Source: Clostridiales bacterium
Lineage (GTDB): Bacteria > Bacillota > Clostridia > Oscillospirales > UBA644
Assembly: GCA_003343705.1 (NCBI GenBank)
Contig: QAKR01000003.1
Span: forward strand, 1-52,248
Direction: 5' to 3'
Length of the DNA: 52,248 bases
A program made the translations under genes and the position numbers. Shown here one piece after another: positions 17,598 through 27,599 of the stretch (position 1 is its first letter; every line of letters starts with the position of its first letter). Under the pieces are notes generated by a model, which saw only the letters and a program-made list of their open reading frames with translations, searched no databases and was not told the origin of the DNA.

Positions 17598-17647
17598 AGA
17601 TTGAATAAGTGAGTATATTGTTTTAGTCGTATATGGAGGTGCCCGGT

Positions 17648-19627
17648 TTGGATAAATTTAAGTTAGTTTCATCATATAAGCCTACGGGTGATCAACCACA
17701 GGCTATAGATAAACTCGTTGAAGGGTTGGATAAAGGTTTTCGAGAACAAGTTTTGTTAGGCGTTACAGGGTCTGGTAAAACATTTACAATGGCAAATGTT
17801 ATTGCCCGTGTAAACAGACCGACTTTAGTTTTAGCGCACAATAAAACCCTTGCAGCACAGCTATGTTCTGAGCTTAAAGAATTCTTCCCCGAAAATGCGG
17901 TAGAATATTTTGTTTCATATTATGATTATTATCAACCGGAAGCTTATTTACCGCATACGGATACCTTTATTGAAAAAGACATGTCAATAAACGAAGATAT
18001 AGACAGGCTTCGTCATTCTGCAACCTCGTCACTTTTTGAACGTAAGGATGTAATTGTGGTTGCGAGTGTTTCATGTATATATACTTTAGGCGATCCTGCA
18101 GAATATCATGATTTAATGGTTTCGGCTCGTGTAGGTCAACAAATAGACAGGGACACTTTATTGAAAGACCTTGTAAAAATACGATATGTGAGAAATGATT
18201 ATGACCTTGCCCGCGGAATGTTCCGTGTGCGGGGTGATGTTGTTGAAGTTTTTCCGTCATCAACAAATGAATATATTGTAAGAATAGAATTTTTCGGCGA
18301 TGAAATAGATAGAATAACAGAAATAAACCCTGTTACTGGTGAAGTTTTACGTATTTTAAATTATATAGTTATATTTCCTGCAACACACTATGTAACCGGT
18401 GATGAGAAGAGAGAAAAAGCAATTGATGTTATCTTAAATGAAATGGAAGAACGTGTTGCTTATTTTGAAAGCGAAAACAAACTTATAGAGGCGCAGCGTA
18501 TACGTGAACGCACAATGTACGATGTTGAATTTTTACGTCAGCTTGGATATTGTAAAGGTATAGAGAACTATTCACGTGTTATGTCCGGGCGTGAACCGGG
18601 CGCAACACCCTACACTCTTCTTGATTATTTCCCGAAAGATTATCTAATGATTATAGATGAGAGCCATGCGTCTTTACCTCAGGTAAGGGGTATGAGTGGG
18701 GGCGACAGAGCTCGTAAAAGTAATCTTATAAATTTTGGTTTTAGGCTTCCTTCGGCATATGATAACAGACCTTTAAATTTTACGGAATTTAACGATAAAT
18801 TAAATCAAGTTATTTATGTTTCCGCAACTCCCGGTCAATACGAACGTGAACGTTCTTCTCAAATAGTAGAGCAAATTATACGCCCGACCGGGCTTGTGGA
18901 TCCTCAAATATCTGTCAGACCTTCAGAAGGCCAGATAGATGACCTTGTATCGGAAATCAGAAAACGCATAGAAAAACACGAACGAGTTCTTGTGGTAACT
19001 CTTACAAAACGTATGTCTGAAAGCTTGACTGAATATCTTGAAAATTTAGAAATAAGAGTAAAATACATGCACCATGAAGTTGACACGCTTGATAGAATAG
19101 AAATTTTACGTCAGCTTCGTGAAGGTGAGTTCGATGTTTTAGTTGGTATAAACCTTTTACGTGAAGGGCTTGACTTACCTGAAGTTTCGCTTATTGCTAT
19201 CTTAGACGCTGATAAAGAGGGCTTTTTACGAAACGAAACATCATTAATACAGATAATCGGACGTGCTGCAAGAAACGCCGAAGGTCAGGTAATAATGTAT
19301 GCAGACAGTGTTACACCTTCTATGGAAAGAGCATTAAAAGAAACAGATCGTAGGCGTAGTATTCAAACGGCGTATAATAAAGAGCATAATATTACACCTA
19401 AAACAATTGTTAAACCAATCCAGGCATCTTCAAACATTTCTGCAGCAGTTGCCGATGCCAAGAAATTAGACAGCGGAGAGTTCTCTCCGAAAAACATGTC
19501 TGCCAAGGAAAGAAAAAAGCTTGTAGACGAATTTACACAAAGCATGAAAGCTGCCGCGAAAGCGCTTGAGTTTGAATACGCTGCAGAACTTAGAGATAAA
19601 ATAAAAAAATTGGAGCAAATAAAGTGA
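17648..19627 (+). CDS. uvrB: Excinuclease ABC subunit B
   Basis: UvrB is the damage-verifying helicase of nucleotide excision repair. GVTGSGKTFT (Walker A, near residue 38), the beta-hairpin region YYDYYQPEAYLP, DESHASLPQ (Walker B), YVSATPG and QIIGRAARN (helicase VI) are intact, and the C-terminal UVR motif ends in AKALEFEYAAELRDKIKKLE. An in-frame ATG at 17633 overlaps the GGAGG (17635-17639), so the TTG at 17648 is the better start and gives MDKFKLVSSYKPTGDQP, as in other UvrB proteins (659 residues). The stop overlaps the uvrA GTG by four bases. Confidence 0.97.
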   Translation: MDKFKLVSSYKPTGDQPQAIDKLVEGLDKGFREQVLLGVTGSGKTFTMANVIARVNRPTLVLAHNKTLAAQLCSELKEFFPENAVEYFVSYYDYYQPEAYLPHTDTFIEKDMSINEDIDRLRHSATSSLFERKDVIVVASVSCIYTLGDPAEYHDLMVSARVGQQIDRDTLLKDLVKIRYVRNDYDLARGMFRVRGDVVEVFPSSTNEYIVRIEFFGDEIDRITEINPVTGEVLRILNYIVIFPATHYVTGDEKREKAIDVILNEMEERVAYFESENKLIEAQRIRERTMYDVEFLRQLGYCKGIENYSRVMSGREPGATPYTLLDYFPKDYLMIIDESHASLPQVRGMSGGDRARKSNLINFGFRLPSAYDNRPLNFTEFNDKLNQVIYVSATPGQYERERSSQIVEQIIRPTGLVDPQISVRPSEGQIDDLVSEIRKRIEKHERVLVVTLTKRMSESLTEYLENLEIRVKYMHHEVDTLDRIEILRQLREGEFDVLVGINLLREGLDLPEVSLIAILDADKEGFLRNETSLIQIIGRAARNAEGQVIMYADSVTPSMERALKETDRRRSIQTAYNKEHNITPKTIVKPIQASSNISAAVADAKKLDSGEFSPKNMSAKERKKLVDEFTQSMKAAAKALEFEYAAELRDKIKKLEQIK

Positions 19628-22392
19628 GAGAAAGTATTTATGTAAAAGGGGCAAGGGAAAATAATCTTAAAAACATAGATCTAGAAATACCACGTGATAA
19701 ACTTGTTGTTTTTACCGGACTTTCCGGTTCAGGCAAGACATCATTGGCATTTGATACTATTTATGCAGAAGGGCAGCGTAGGTATGTTGAGTCATTGTCC
19801 TCATATGCACGTATGTTTTTAGGCCAAATGGAAAAACCTGATGTCGATTATATTGACGGATTATCTCCAGCAATCTCAATAGATCAGAAAACCACATCTC
19901 GAAACCCACGTTCAACTGTTGGAACAATCACTGAAATATATGATTATTTAAGGCTTTTATACGCACGCGTAGGCGTGCCTCATTGTCCTGTTTGCGGAAT
20001 TGAAATTAAGCAACAGGCACTTGACAGTATTATAGATAAAATTATGCTTTTACCTTCAGAAACAAAAATTCAGGTAATGGCACCTGTCGTTCGCGCAAGA
20101 AAAGGTGAATATCAAAAGCTTTTTGATGATTATAAAAAAAGCGGTTATGTTCGTGTTAGAGTAGACGGGATAATATACGACTTGCAGGAAGAAATACCTC
20201 TTGATAAAAATAAAAAACATAATATTGAAGTTGTGGTAGACAGAATCGTAATGCGTGAAGAGGTCCGTAAACGTTTAACAGACTCTTGTGAAACAGCCTC
20301 TAAGCTTTCAAACGGATTAATTCTTATAGCTATACCTAACGGTGATGAAACTATCTATTCACAAAGATATTCATGCCCAGAGCATAATATTGGAATTGAA
20401 GAGCTTACTCCGAGAATGTTTTCGTTTAACAATCCTGCAGGTGCATGCAGATCTTGTTCAGGCCTTGGCTTTACACTTGCAATAGACCCGGATCTTGTTA
20501 TCCCCAATAAGGATTTAAGCCTTCTTCAGGGTGCGGTTTGTGCTTCAGGGTTTGGTAATATAACAAAGAACTCATATTACATGCGAAATTACGCATCAAT
20601 TCTTAAAAAATACGGGAAAACGATTGCTACACCTATTAAAGAATTGCCTAAAGAAGCATTTAAAGAGTTATTATACGGCGGGGAATATGACGAAGGTTTA
20701 ATACCTTGCCTGGAACGTCGCTATAAACAATCGTCCAGTGAAGCTGTCCGTGGGGAACTGGAACAACTTATGAGTAATAAAGAATGCCCTGAATGCCACG
20801 GATACAGGCTTAACGACTTAGCCCTTGCCGTTACTATAAACGATGTTAATATTATTGAGCTTTGTAAAAAGTCTGTATTTGACGCATATGATTTTGTTTC
20901 AAATATAAAACTTTCAGACAGAGATGCCGTAATAGCTTCGCAAATTTTAAAAGAAATAAAAGAAAGATTAGGCTTTTTAAAAAGCGTTGGGCTTGAATAT
21001 TTAACTCTTATGCGCTCTGCCGGCACACTATCGGGCGGTGAAGCGCAGCGTATTCGTCTTGCAACACAAATCGGGTCTTCTTTAATGGGTGTTTTATATA
21101 TTCTTGACGAACCGAGTATAGGGCTTCATCAGAAGGATAATGCAAAATTATTAGCTACATTAAAGCATTTGCGTGACATAGGCAATACCCTTATTGTTGT
21201 AGAGCATGATGAAGATACAATGTTTGAGGCTGATTATATTGTAGATGTAGGCCCGGGTGCAGGTGTCCATGGGGGATATATAGTGGCACAAGGTACTGTT
21301 GATGAAATTATAAAATGCGAAAATTCAATAACAGGGCAGTATCTTTCCGGTAAAAAGAAAATAGAAATTCCTAAAACAACTTTACCTATTACAGATAAAA
21401 AACTTATAATCCACGGTGCATGTGAAAATAACTTAAAAAATATAGATGTAGAAGTTCCATTAGGCGTTTTTACAGCTGTTACAGGTGTATCAGGTTCGGG
21501 AAAATCCAGCCTTGTAAATGAAATTTTATATAAAACATTAGCGTCTACGTTGAATAGGGCAAAGTGTGTTCCCGGTAAATGCGACGGAATAGAAGGGCTT
21601 GAACATCTTGATAAAGTTGTAAATATTGACCAAAGCCCTATAGGTAGAACTCCTCGTTCAAACCCTGCTACCTACACAGGTATGTTTAATGAAATACGTG
21701 AGCTTTTTGCATCTACGCAAGAATCAAAGGCAAGAGGGTATACAGCCGGAAGATTTTCTTTTAATGTTGCCGGCGGCCGCTGTGAAGCATGTTCAGGTGA
21801 CGGTATCGTAAAAATAGAAATGCATTTTTTACCTGATATATATGTTCCTTGTGATGTTTGTGGCGGAAAAAGATATAACAGAGAAACTTTGGAAATAAAA
21901 TTTAAAGGTAAGAACATATACGAAGTTCTTGAAATGACGGTTGAAGAGGGGTTGAATTTCTTTGAAAATATCCCTAATGTTTATCGTAAACTTAAAACAC
22001 TCTTTGAAGTAGGATTGGGATATATAAAAATAGGTCAATCTTCCACCACTCTTTCAGGCGGAGAAAGCCAACGAGTAAAGCTTGCAACAGAGCTTTCACG
22101 CCGTTCTACGGGTAAAACTATTTATATTTTGGATGAACCTACAACCGGTCTTCATTCTGCTGATGTTCATAAACTTATAGATGTTTTACGTAAGCTTGTA
22201 AGCGCCGGAAACTCTGTGGTTGTTATTGAGCATAATTTAGATGTTATAAAAACTGCAGATTATATTATTGATTTAGGCCCGGAAGGAGGCGACAAAGGTG
22301 GAAATATTGTCGTAACGGGAACACCAAAAGCCGTTATGGCATGCAAAGATTCATACACCGGAGAATATCTTAAGAAGGTATATTATAAATGA
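19624..22392 (+). CDS. uvrA: Excinuclease ABC subunit A
   Basis: UvrA is the ABC-type damage sensor that loads UvrB. Two ATP-binding halves are seen, with GLSGSGKTS and GVSGSGKSS as Walker A sites, two LSGGE signatures (LSGGEAQRIRLATQIG, LSGGESQRVKLATELS), and zinc-finger cysteines (CPVC, CPECHG, CEAC with CDVCGG). Length of 922 is normal. GTG start overlaps the uvrB stop (GTGA) and the stop overlaps the next gene (ATGA), which implies coupled translation. Confidence 0.97.
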   Translation: MRESIYVKGARENNLKNIDLEIPRDKLVVFTGLSGSGKTSLAFDTIYAEGQRRYVESLSSYARMFLGQMEKPDVDYIDGLSPAISIDQKTTSRNPRSTVGTITEIYDYLRLLYARVGVPHCPVCGIEIKQQALDSIIDKIMLLPSETKIQVMAPVVRARKGEYQKLFDDYKKSGYVRVRVDGIIYDLQEEIPLDKNKKHNIEVVVDRIVMREEVRKRLTDSCETASKLSNGLILIAIPNGDETIYSQRYSCPEHNIGIEELTPRMFSFNNPAGACRSCSGLGFTLAIDPDLVIPNKDLSLLQGAVCASGFGNITKNSYYMRNYASILKKYGKTIATPIKELPKEAFKELLYGGEYDEGLIPCLERRYKQSSSEAVRGELEQLMSNKECPECHGYRLNDLALAVTINDVNIIELCKKSVFDAYDFVSNIKLSDRDAVIASQILKEIKERLGFLKSVGLEYLTLMRSAGTLSGGEAQRIRLATQIGSSLMGVLYILDEPSIGLHQKDNAKLLATLKHLRDIGNTLIVVEHDEDTMFEADYIVDVGPGAGVHGGYIVAQGTVDEIIKCENSITGQYLSGKKKIEIPKTTLPITDKKLIIHGACENNLKNIDVEVPLGVFTAVTGVSGSGKSSLVNEILYKTLASTLNRAKCVPGKCDGIEGLEHLDKVVNIDQSPIGRTPRSNPATYTGMFNEIRELFASTQESKARGYTAGRFSFNVAGGRCEACSGDGIVKIEMHFLPDIYVPCDVCGGKRYNRETLEIKFKGKNIYEVLEMTVEEGLNFFENIPNVYRKLKTLFEVGLGYIKIGQSSTTLSGGESQRVKLATELSRRSTGKTIYILDEPTTGLHSADVHKLIDVLRKLVSAGNSVVVIEHNLDVIKTADYIIDLGPEGGDKGGNIVVTGTPKAVMACKDSYTGEYLKKVYYK

Positions 22393-23246
22393 ATATAATT
22401 AAATTAAATTCGCTTACAGTTGCTGAAGAAAATGAGATACTCGCTCTTGAAAAGCTTTGTAAAAAACATGACGGAATATATAATGACGTTTATCTAAATA
22501 ACGCTTTAAATTTTGATAATAAACTTCCTTGTTATTTTTGTGCTTATGAAGAACAAATATTAGTAGGATTTATTGCTGTTTTTGTTCCCACGCGCATGGA
22601 AGCTGAAATAACTGCTTTTACTCACCCTGATTTCAGATGCAAAGGTATTTTTAAGAAACTGTTTGAAGAAGTTAAAAAAACAATGCTTTCAGTGGGAATA
22701 ACACGGTTTTTATTTGTTGTGGAATCTGCAAGTAAATCAGGTGGTGAAGTTGTTAAGCATTTGGATAGCGCAAGAGTTTTTAATACCGAGCTTACACTTG
22801 AATGTAAAAAATCTTCTCCTGAATTTTACCCGAAAAACTGTCATATTACAGAGGTTAATCAAGAAAATAAAACAATTGCATCAAAGCTGTTAGGTTCAGT
22901 TTTCGGTGATTTCAGCGGAAGTGAGGCTTTTATAAATACAGGCCTGGAAGAGCCTGACAGAGAAGTTTTTATGGCATATGACGGAGAAATCCCTGTAGGT
23001 GTTGTTAATATTTATTATAAAGAAAAAAGTGCTATGATTTACGGACTTATGGTTACGGAAATATACAGACGAAAAGGTTTTGGTAAAGCACTTTTAACTT
23101 TTGCACGGGAGCGAGCTCTTAAAAGCAGACATAAAGTTTACTTAGATGTTGATACAAATAATAAAACGGCTGTTGAACTTTATCTTGCAAACGGTTTTAA
23201 AAAAGTTTCACAAACATATTATTACATATTTACGGAGGCTGTATGA
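22389..23246 (+). CDS. Tandem GNAT N-acetyltransferase
   Basis: The 285-residue protein has two GNAT-like halves. The first includes AEITAFTHPDFRCKGIFKKLFEEV (about 75-98) and the second GLMVTEIYRRKGFGKALLTFARERA (about 218-242) with the acetyl-CoA loop RRKGFGKAL, then DVDTNNKTAVELYLANGFKKV. Tandem GNAT proteins of this length occur widely and acetylate small molecules such as mycothiol-type or amino-sugar amines; the substrate here is unknown. Start and stop both overlap neighbours by four bases. Confidence 0.85.
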   Translation: MNIIKLNSLTVAEENEILALEKLCKKHDGIYNDVYLNNALNFDNKLPCYFCAYEEQILVGFIAVFVPTRMEAEITAFTHPDFRCKGIFKKLFEEVKKTMLSVGITRFLFVVESASKSGGEVVKHLDSARVFNTELTLECKKSSPEFYPKNCHITEVNQENKTIASKLLGSVFGDFSGSEAFINTGLEEPDREVFMAYDGEIPVGVVNIYYKEKSAMIYGLMVTEIYRRKGFGKALLTFARERALKSRHKVYLDVDTNNKTAVELYLANGFKKVSQTYYYIFTEAV

Positions 23247-24298
23247 AGAAAGGTTTGTCTTTAGTCGTATTGCTTATAATGATTTTTTCTTTGGCGTCTT
23301 GTTCAGTTGTGGAAAAACCGATAAACATGCCTGAAATCTGGGTAGGCGGAAAATATCCTTTTCAGCTTGTAGGTTGTGATGCAGATTATTATGATGACAC
23401 ATTTTCTAAAATTACAGGCTTAAATATTTTTATAAGTAATATTACAGACAACTCTCTGGATGAGTTGAAACCACTTGCTGAACTGTTAAAAAACAACGGC
23501 ATTAAAGTTTCAATTGAGCTAGGTGGGCTTTATAATCATGAATGGGGTCAAGACTGCGGAGAGACATCCGCTGATATTGATTTAGCTGCACTTGATAAGT
23601 GGGCTGAAGCAGGCGGAACGGTCGACAGGATATTCATGGACGAAGCTATAGGCAGAGTAACTTCGGAATCCGGAGACGGTTGGGGAAGCCCTGAGTATCC
23701 ATACCTCTCCTACACAGAGGCCGGTAATGAGATGGCTGATTACATATCTATTGTTCGTAAAAAGTACCCTGATATAGAAATATATTTAGGAACTAATTTT
23801 CCAAATTGGGGCTGGAAAGGTAAAAGTGATTTTTACAAACGTGGGGAAGATGGAATGTATAGGGGCGACTACTATATCGCATTAACACAGTTTCTTGATA
23901 CAGTAGCAACAAGAGGTGAGAAAATAGACGGTGTTGAAGTTGACCATCCTTACAGTTATTACATAGGCGAAAACTCAGTGGACCCTGAAATTGATTGGAC
24001 TGTACGTGTTGCAGACTTGGAAGCAACGGTTAAAGAGCGTGGTCTTAAATTTAATATGATAATAAATTCTGAAGGTGGTTTAAAATCATCTGCACATTTT
24101 TATGGTGAAACAATTGAGTATATTAAATTATATTTAAAAAACGGAGGAAATCCGGATACCGTAACAGTGGAAAGTTGGTATCCTTACCCTGACAGCACTG
24201 TACCAGAATCGACCAGAGGGACTCTTTTTCGAACTGTATGCGAAGTTTATAATTACACAGCGGAATTCTATTTACATAAGGAGCCGGGTAATAAATGA
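23243..24298 (+). CDS. Lipoprotein with TIM-barrel-like domain, family unknown
   Basis: The 351-residue protein has a type II signal peptide with lipobox LASC (Cys20), so it should be lipid-anchored outside the cell. The body has alternating strands and helices with acidic tips (RIFMDEAIG, GVEVDHPYSY, MIINSEGG, VTVESWYPYP), like a glycoside-hydrolase TIM barrel. I do not recognise the family, and no general-acid pair can be assigned safely. It is translationally coupled to the GNAT gene before it and to the DUF4838 lipoprotein after it by ATGA overlaps. Confidence 0.7.
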   Translation: MKKGLSLVVLLIMIFSLASCSVVEKPINMPEIWVGGKYPFQLVGCDADYYDDTFSKITGLNIFISNITDNSLDELKPLAELLKNNGIKVSIELGGLYNHEWGQDCGETSADIDLAALDKWAEAGGTVDRIFMDEAIGRVTSESGDGWGSPEYPYLSYTEAGNEMADYISIVRKKYPDIEIYLGTNFPNWGWKGKSDFYKRGEDGMYRGDYYIALTQFLDTVATRGEKIDGVEVDHPYSYYIGENSVDPEIDWTVRVADLEATVKERGLKFNMIINSEGGLKSSAHFYGETIEYIKLYLKNGGNPDTVTVESWYPYPDSTVPESTRGTLFRTVCEVYNYTAEFYLHKEPGNK

Positions 24299-26274
24299 AA
24301 AAGTTAATTTCACTTATTGTTTTAATCTCAATTATGATGTCTTCTATATCTGCATGCGCAGTAGTAAAGAAAGAAAAAATTATTCTTGCTTCTGACGGTA
24401 AAAGTGATTATGTTGTAGTTAAAAGCACTTCAGCAACAGCTTCTGAAAATACTGCTGTTGAAGAATTTTGCAGTTATTTTAAAAAAATATGCGGTGCCTC
24501 TCTTGAAATTATTACAGATGATAATTCAAAACGCGAAAAAGAAATTTGTATAGGTTCTACAAACCGAGCAACTGATATAAATTTTAACGAACTTGGAGAC
24601 GATGGTTTTTATATAAAAACAGACGGATCAAGTGTAATTATTGCAGGAAGTGGGGTTAGAGGTGCCCTTTATGGGGTTTATTCGTTCCTGGAAGAATACA
24701 TGGGTTGTCGTTTTTATACACCGGATGTAGAAAAAGTTCCTGAAAATAAGGATTTGTCGATCTATAAGATAACTGAAAATAAACAAATACCTGTATTTAA
24801 ATATCGATGCCCGTACTGGACATGTTCTTTTGATGAGAACTGGAGTGTGAAGCAAAAATGTAACGGTGCACCGGGGCGATCTGTTAGCACAAAAAACGGC
24901 GGATGTGTTAGATATGCCGGGAAAGAAACAGAAGAATATCAGGTTCATACTTTGTGGCGTCTTGCTGAAATGGGCAACACTCATACAGGTGCTCAACCAT
25001 GTATGACAGATCCTGAAGTTTATAATACCGTTCTTAAAAATGTACGAGCTGTTTTACGTGAATATCCTGATTCTTATATTATTTCCGTTTCTCAAAATGA
25101 CGGTCCTGCAGAGCTTCGCTGCCAATGCGAAGAGTGTATGGCTCTTGAACAATCAGAAGAGTCTCCTATGGGGCCTTATTTAAAATTTGTAAATGCTATA
25201 GCAGATGATATAAAAGAAGAATTCCCTAATGTTATAGTTAGTACATTAGCATATTATTTTACTATTAAACCGCCAAAAACAATAACTCCGCATGAAAACG
25301 TATCTATTCAGTTGTGCCCTGTGGAGTGTTGTCGGGCACATTCAATAACAGAATGTAATACCGGGTCAATGCCTGAGCTTACAACAGATTTTTATAAATA
25401 TCTGCAGCAATGGGCATCTGTTTGTGATAAGATTTGGATTTGGGATTACACAACAGATTTTATGTATTATCAAACCCCGTTTCCAAACTTTTTGTCTATG
25501 CAAAAAGATGCTGCTGCATATGCTCAAAATAATGTAACAGGCATGTTTTCACAAGGGTTGTTTCAATATGATACATCTGTTTCCTCCGGCGAATTTTCTG
25601 AACTTAGAGCATATCTGATTGCAAAACTCATGTGGGATCCTGAAATGACGCAAGAAGAGTATTACGCCCATATGGATGATTTTCTTACTGGCTATTACGG
25701 TGACGGCGGACAGTTTATCAGGGAGTACATTGACCTTGCAGAAATTGAAAGCCATAAAATAGGTACAAATGAACGTCCTGTTGACGGGTTAAGGCATTGG
25801 GATATTTATGACGCTGTTTTACAAGACAGTAAGATGGATATTATGGAAATATTTCCTGTAAATCTTATTACAGTCGCATCAAAAACACGTGTGCCTGATC
25901 CTGCATTTATAAATAATTCAAAAGATCTTTTTGACAAAGCTGAAAAACTATGTGAAAATGAGTATGAATTAAGCCGTGTGCAGTGCGCAAGAATTCAGAT
26001 AAAATTTTATGAATCTGTTTTTCTGGAAAGTGAATACGAGTATATGGTTGAAAGTTATAAGCGTATTTATCCGTCATCATCAACTCCCGCGGATATTCGT
26101 AATCAGAAGTTTGCGGAGTTAAAAGAAACATATGATCAGAAACTGACAAAATTAAATAAATCATTATATTCTGATTTTGTTCGTTTCGGAATAACACGTA
26201 TGAGTGAAACCCGTTTTCTTGCAAAAGAAAATGAGATAGACTGGACATTACCATGTACATCATGGATGAAATAA
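24295..26274 (+). CDS. DUF4838-type lipoprotein, likely carbohydrate-active
   Basis: The 659-residue protein has a signal peptide with lipobox ISAC (Cys21). It resembles DUF4838 proteins, glycoside-hydrolase-like enzymes with an N-terminal alpha/beta domain seen in hexosaminidases and glucuronidases: EICIGSTNRATD, then GVRGALYGVYSFLEEYMGCRFYTPD (about 120-146). The barrel part holds SVSQNDGPAELRCQCEECMALEQ (about 264-286), VSTLAYYFT and KIWIWDYTTDF. A CxCxxC cysteine cluster after the NDG motif is typical. Substrate is unknown. It overlaps the previous lipoprotein gene by four bases. Confidence 0.78.
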   Translation: MKKLISLIVLISIMMSSISACAVVKKEKIILASDGKSDYVVVKSTSATASENTAVEEFCSYFKKICGASLEIITDDNSKREKEICIGSTNRATDINFNELGDDGFYIKTDGSSVIIAGSGVRGALYGVYSFLEEYMGCRFYTPDVEKVPENKDLSIYKITENKQIPVFKYRCPYWTCSFDENWSVKQKCNGAPGRSVSTKNGGCVRYAGKETEEYQVHTLWRLAEMGNTHTGAQPCMTDPEVYNTVLKNVRAVLREYPDSYIISVSQNDGPAELRCQCEECMALEQSEESPMGPYLKFVNAIADDIKEEFPNVIVSTLAYYFTIKPPKTITPHENVSIQLCPVECCRAHSITECNTGSMPELTTDFYKYLQQWASVCDKIWIWDYTTDFMYYQTPFPNFLSMQKDAAAYAQNNVTGMFSQGLFQYDTSVSSGEFSELRAYLIAKLMWDPEMTQEEYYAHMDDFLTGYYGDGGQFIREYIDLAEIESHKIGTNERPVDGLRHWDIYDAVLQDSKMDIMEIFPVNLITVASKTRVPDPAFINNSKDLFDKAEKLCENEYELSRVQCARIQIKFYESVFLESEYEYMVESYKRIYPSSSTPADIRNQKFAELKETYDQKLTKLNKSLYSDFVRFGITRMSETRFLAKENEIDWTLPCTSWMK

Positions 26275-26292
26275 ATATAAAAAAGGTTGAAA

Positions 26293-27135
26293 ATGGAGTT
26301 TAAAAAACATAACAAAGGTATAATAATTGAAAACACAGACATTTCCCTTGAAAGAACCTTTACTTGTGGCCAGTGTTTTCGTTGGCATGAGTCTGCTGGA
26401 AAGTGGTTCGGGATTGTTAACGGTAAATGTGCTGTTTTAAGCCAGCTTGATAATGGAATATTTATTGAAAATACTGACATTTCTGAGGTTGAAAGCTTTT
26501 GGGTGCGTTATCTTGATTTAAATACTGATTATTCATGTATGTTAACAGATATAAACGATAAATTTATTAAAGAAGCTGCTGAATGCGGAAAAGGAATACA
26601 TATTCTTAATCAAGATCCTTTTGAAACAGTTATATCTTTTATTATTTCTTCTAATAACAATATAAAGCGTATCGAGAAGATAATAGACAAATTTTGTGTA
26701 TTGTACGGCGAACCAATAAAATATAAAAGCCAAATATTCTATTCTTTCCCTTCGCCGGAAAAGCTTTCATCAGTAACTATTGAAGATCTTGCAGAGCTTA
26801 AAGCAGGTTTTCGAGATAAATATATTTTTGATTTTATAAAAATAATTAATTCCGAACCTTCCTTTTTAAAACAAGTTTCTTCTTTAGATACAGATGCTGC
26901 AAAAAAAGAACTTATGCGTGTTAAAGGCATAGGTGATAAAGTAAGCGATTGTATTTTACTGTTTGCTTTTGAAAGAGGCGAAGTTTTTCCGAAAGATATT
27001 TGGATTAAAAAAGCTGTTAAAAATATTTACGGTGATGATTTTGATGAGCATATTTTTGGAAAATATGCAGGTATTGCGCAACAATATATATATTATTACG
27101 CACGTTTAAAGGGTGTTGAATATGGTAACGATTAA
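26293..27135 (+). CDS. ogg: 8-oxoguanine DNA glycosylase/AP lyase
   Basis: This 280-residue HhH-GPD protein removes 8-oxoguanine and nicks the abasic site. The N-terminal OGG domain starts CGQCFRWHESAGKWFGIVNG. SFIISSNNNIKRI follows, and the helix-hairpin-helix LMRVKGIGDKVSDCILLFAF contains the catalytic lysine (DKVSDC). The aspartate of the GPD motif is seen in FPKDIWIKKAV. The ATG at 26293 has AAAAAGG six bases upstream; the in-frame TTG at 26287 touches that site. It shares 14 bases with the next GNAT gene. Confidence 0.92.
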   Translation: MEFKKHNKGIIIENTDISLERTFTCGQCFRWHESAGKWFGIVNGKCAVLSQLDNGIFIENTDISEVESFWVRYLDLNTDYSCMLTDINDKFIKEAAECGKGIHILNQDPFETVISFIISSNNNIKRIEKIIDKFCVLYGEPIKYKSQIFYSFPSPEKLSSVTIEDLAELKAGFRDKYIFDFIKIINSEPSFLKQVSSLDTDAAKKELMRVKGIGDKVSDCILLFAFERGEVFPKDIWIKKAVKNIYGDDFDEHIFGKYAGIAQQYIYYYARLKGVEYGND

Positions 27136-27574
27136 AAATTTAAAAGATTGCCCCGAATATGCAGAAAAAGCAGCAGAAATGCTTTATTCCTATTTTGGAA
27201 AAGAAGAATCATTTAATATGGATTTTTTTAAAGCGGCTGTGATTTCTCCTGCTGCGAAAGACGGGATTCCTGCAACATTTATTGCATTTTATGATAATGA
27301 ACCAGCTGGGTCGGTTTGTCTTTGGCGAAGCGATATGCTTTCACGCCAAGATTTAACACCTTGGCTTGCAAACTTATTTGTAAAAGAAGAATTTCGTAAA
27401 AACCATATAGGAAGTGCACTTCAGAAGCAACTTGTATCATATGCAAAAGAGCTGGGCTTTGAAAAGGTTTGGCTGTATACCGATCTTGTTGATTATTACG
27501 AGAAAACAGGATGGCAACAGTGCGACAGAGGTGTTGAAACCGACGGTAAGGTTAAACGGATTTATTACATATAA
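27122..27574 (+). CDS. GNAT-family N-acetyltransferase
   Basis: The 150-residue protein has a single GNAT fold: PATFIAFYDNEPAGSVCLW, WLANLFVKEEFRKNHIGSALQKQLVSYAKELGFEKVWLYT with an Arg/Lys-rich acetyl-CoA loop, and the C-terminal YYEKTGWQQ. I chose the ATG at 27122 over the TTG at 27113. The substrate is unknown; its coupling to ogg may be purely operonic. Confidence 0.85.
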   Translation: MVTIKNLKDCPEYAEKAAEMLYSYFGKEESFNMDFFKAAVISPAAKDGIPATFIAFYDNEPAGSVCLWRSDMLSRQDLTPWLANLFVKEEFRKNHIGSALQKQLVSYAKELGFEKVWLYTDLVDYYEKTGWQQCDRGVETDGKVKRIYYI

Positions 27575-27599
27575 AAAATTATAAGATATTGGAGGGGCT

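Noticed and set aside
17560..17647. Search for a LexA/DinR box at the uvrB promoter
   Set aside because: The AAATATGTG region lacks the paired GAAC/GTTC arms, so no box could be supported.
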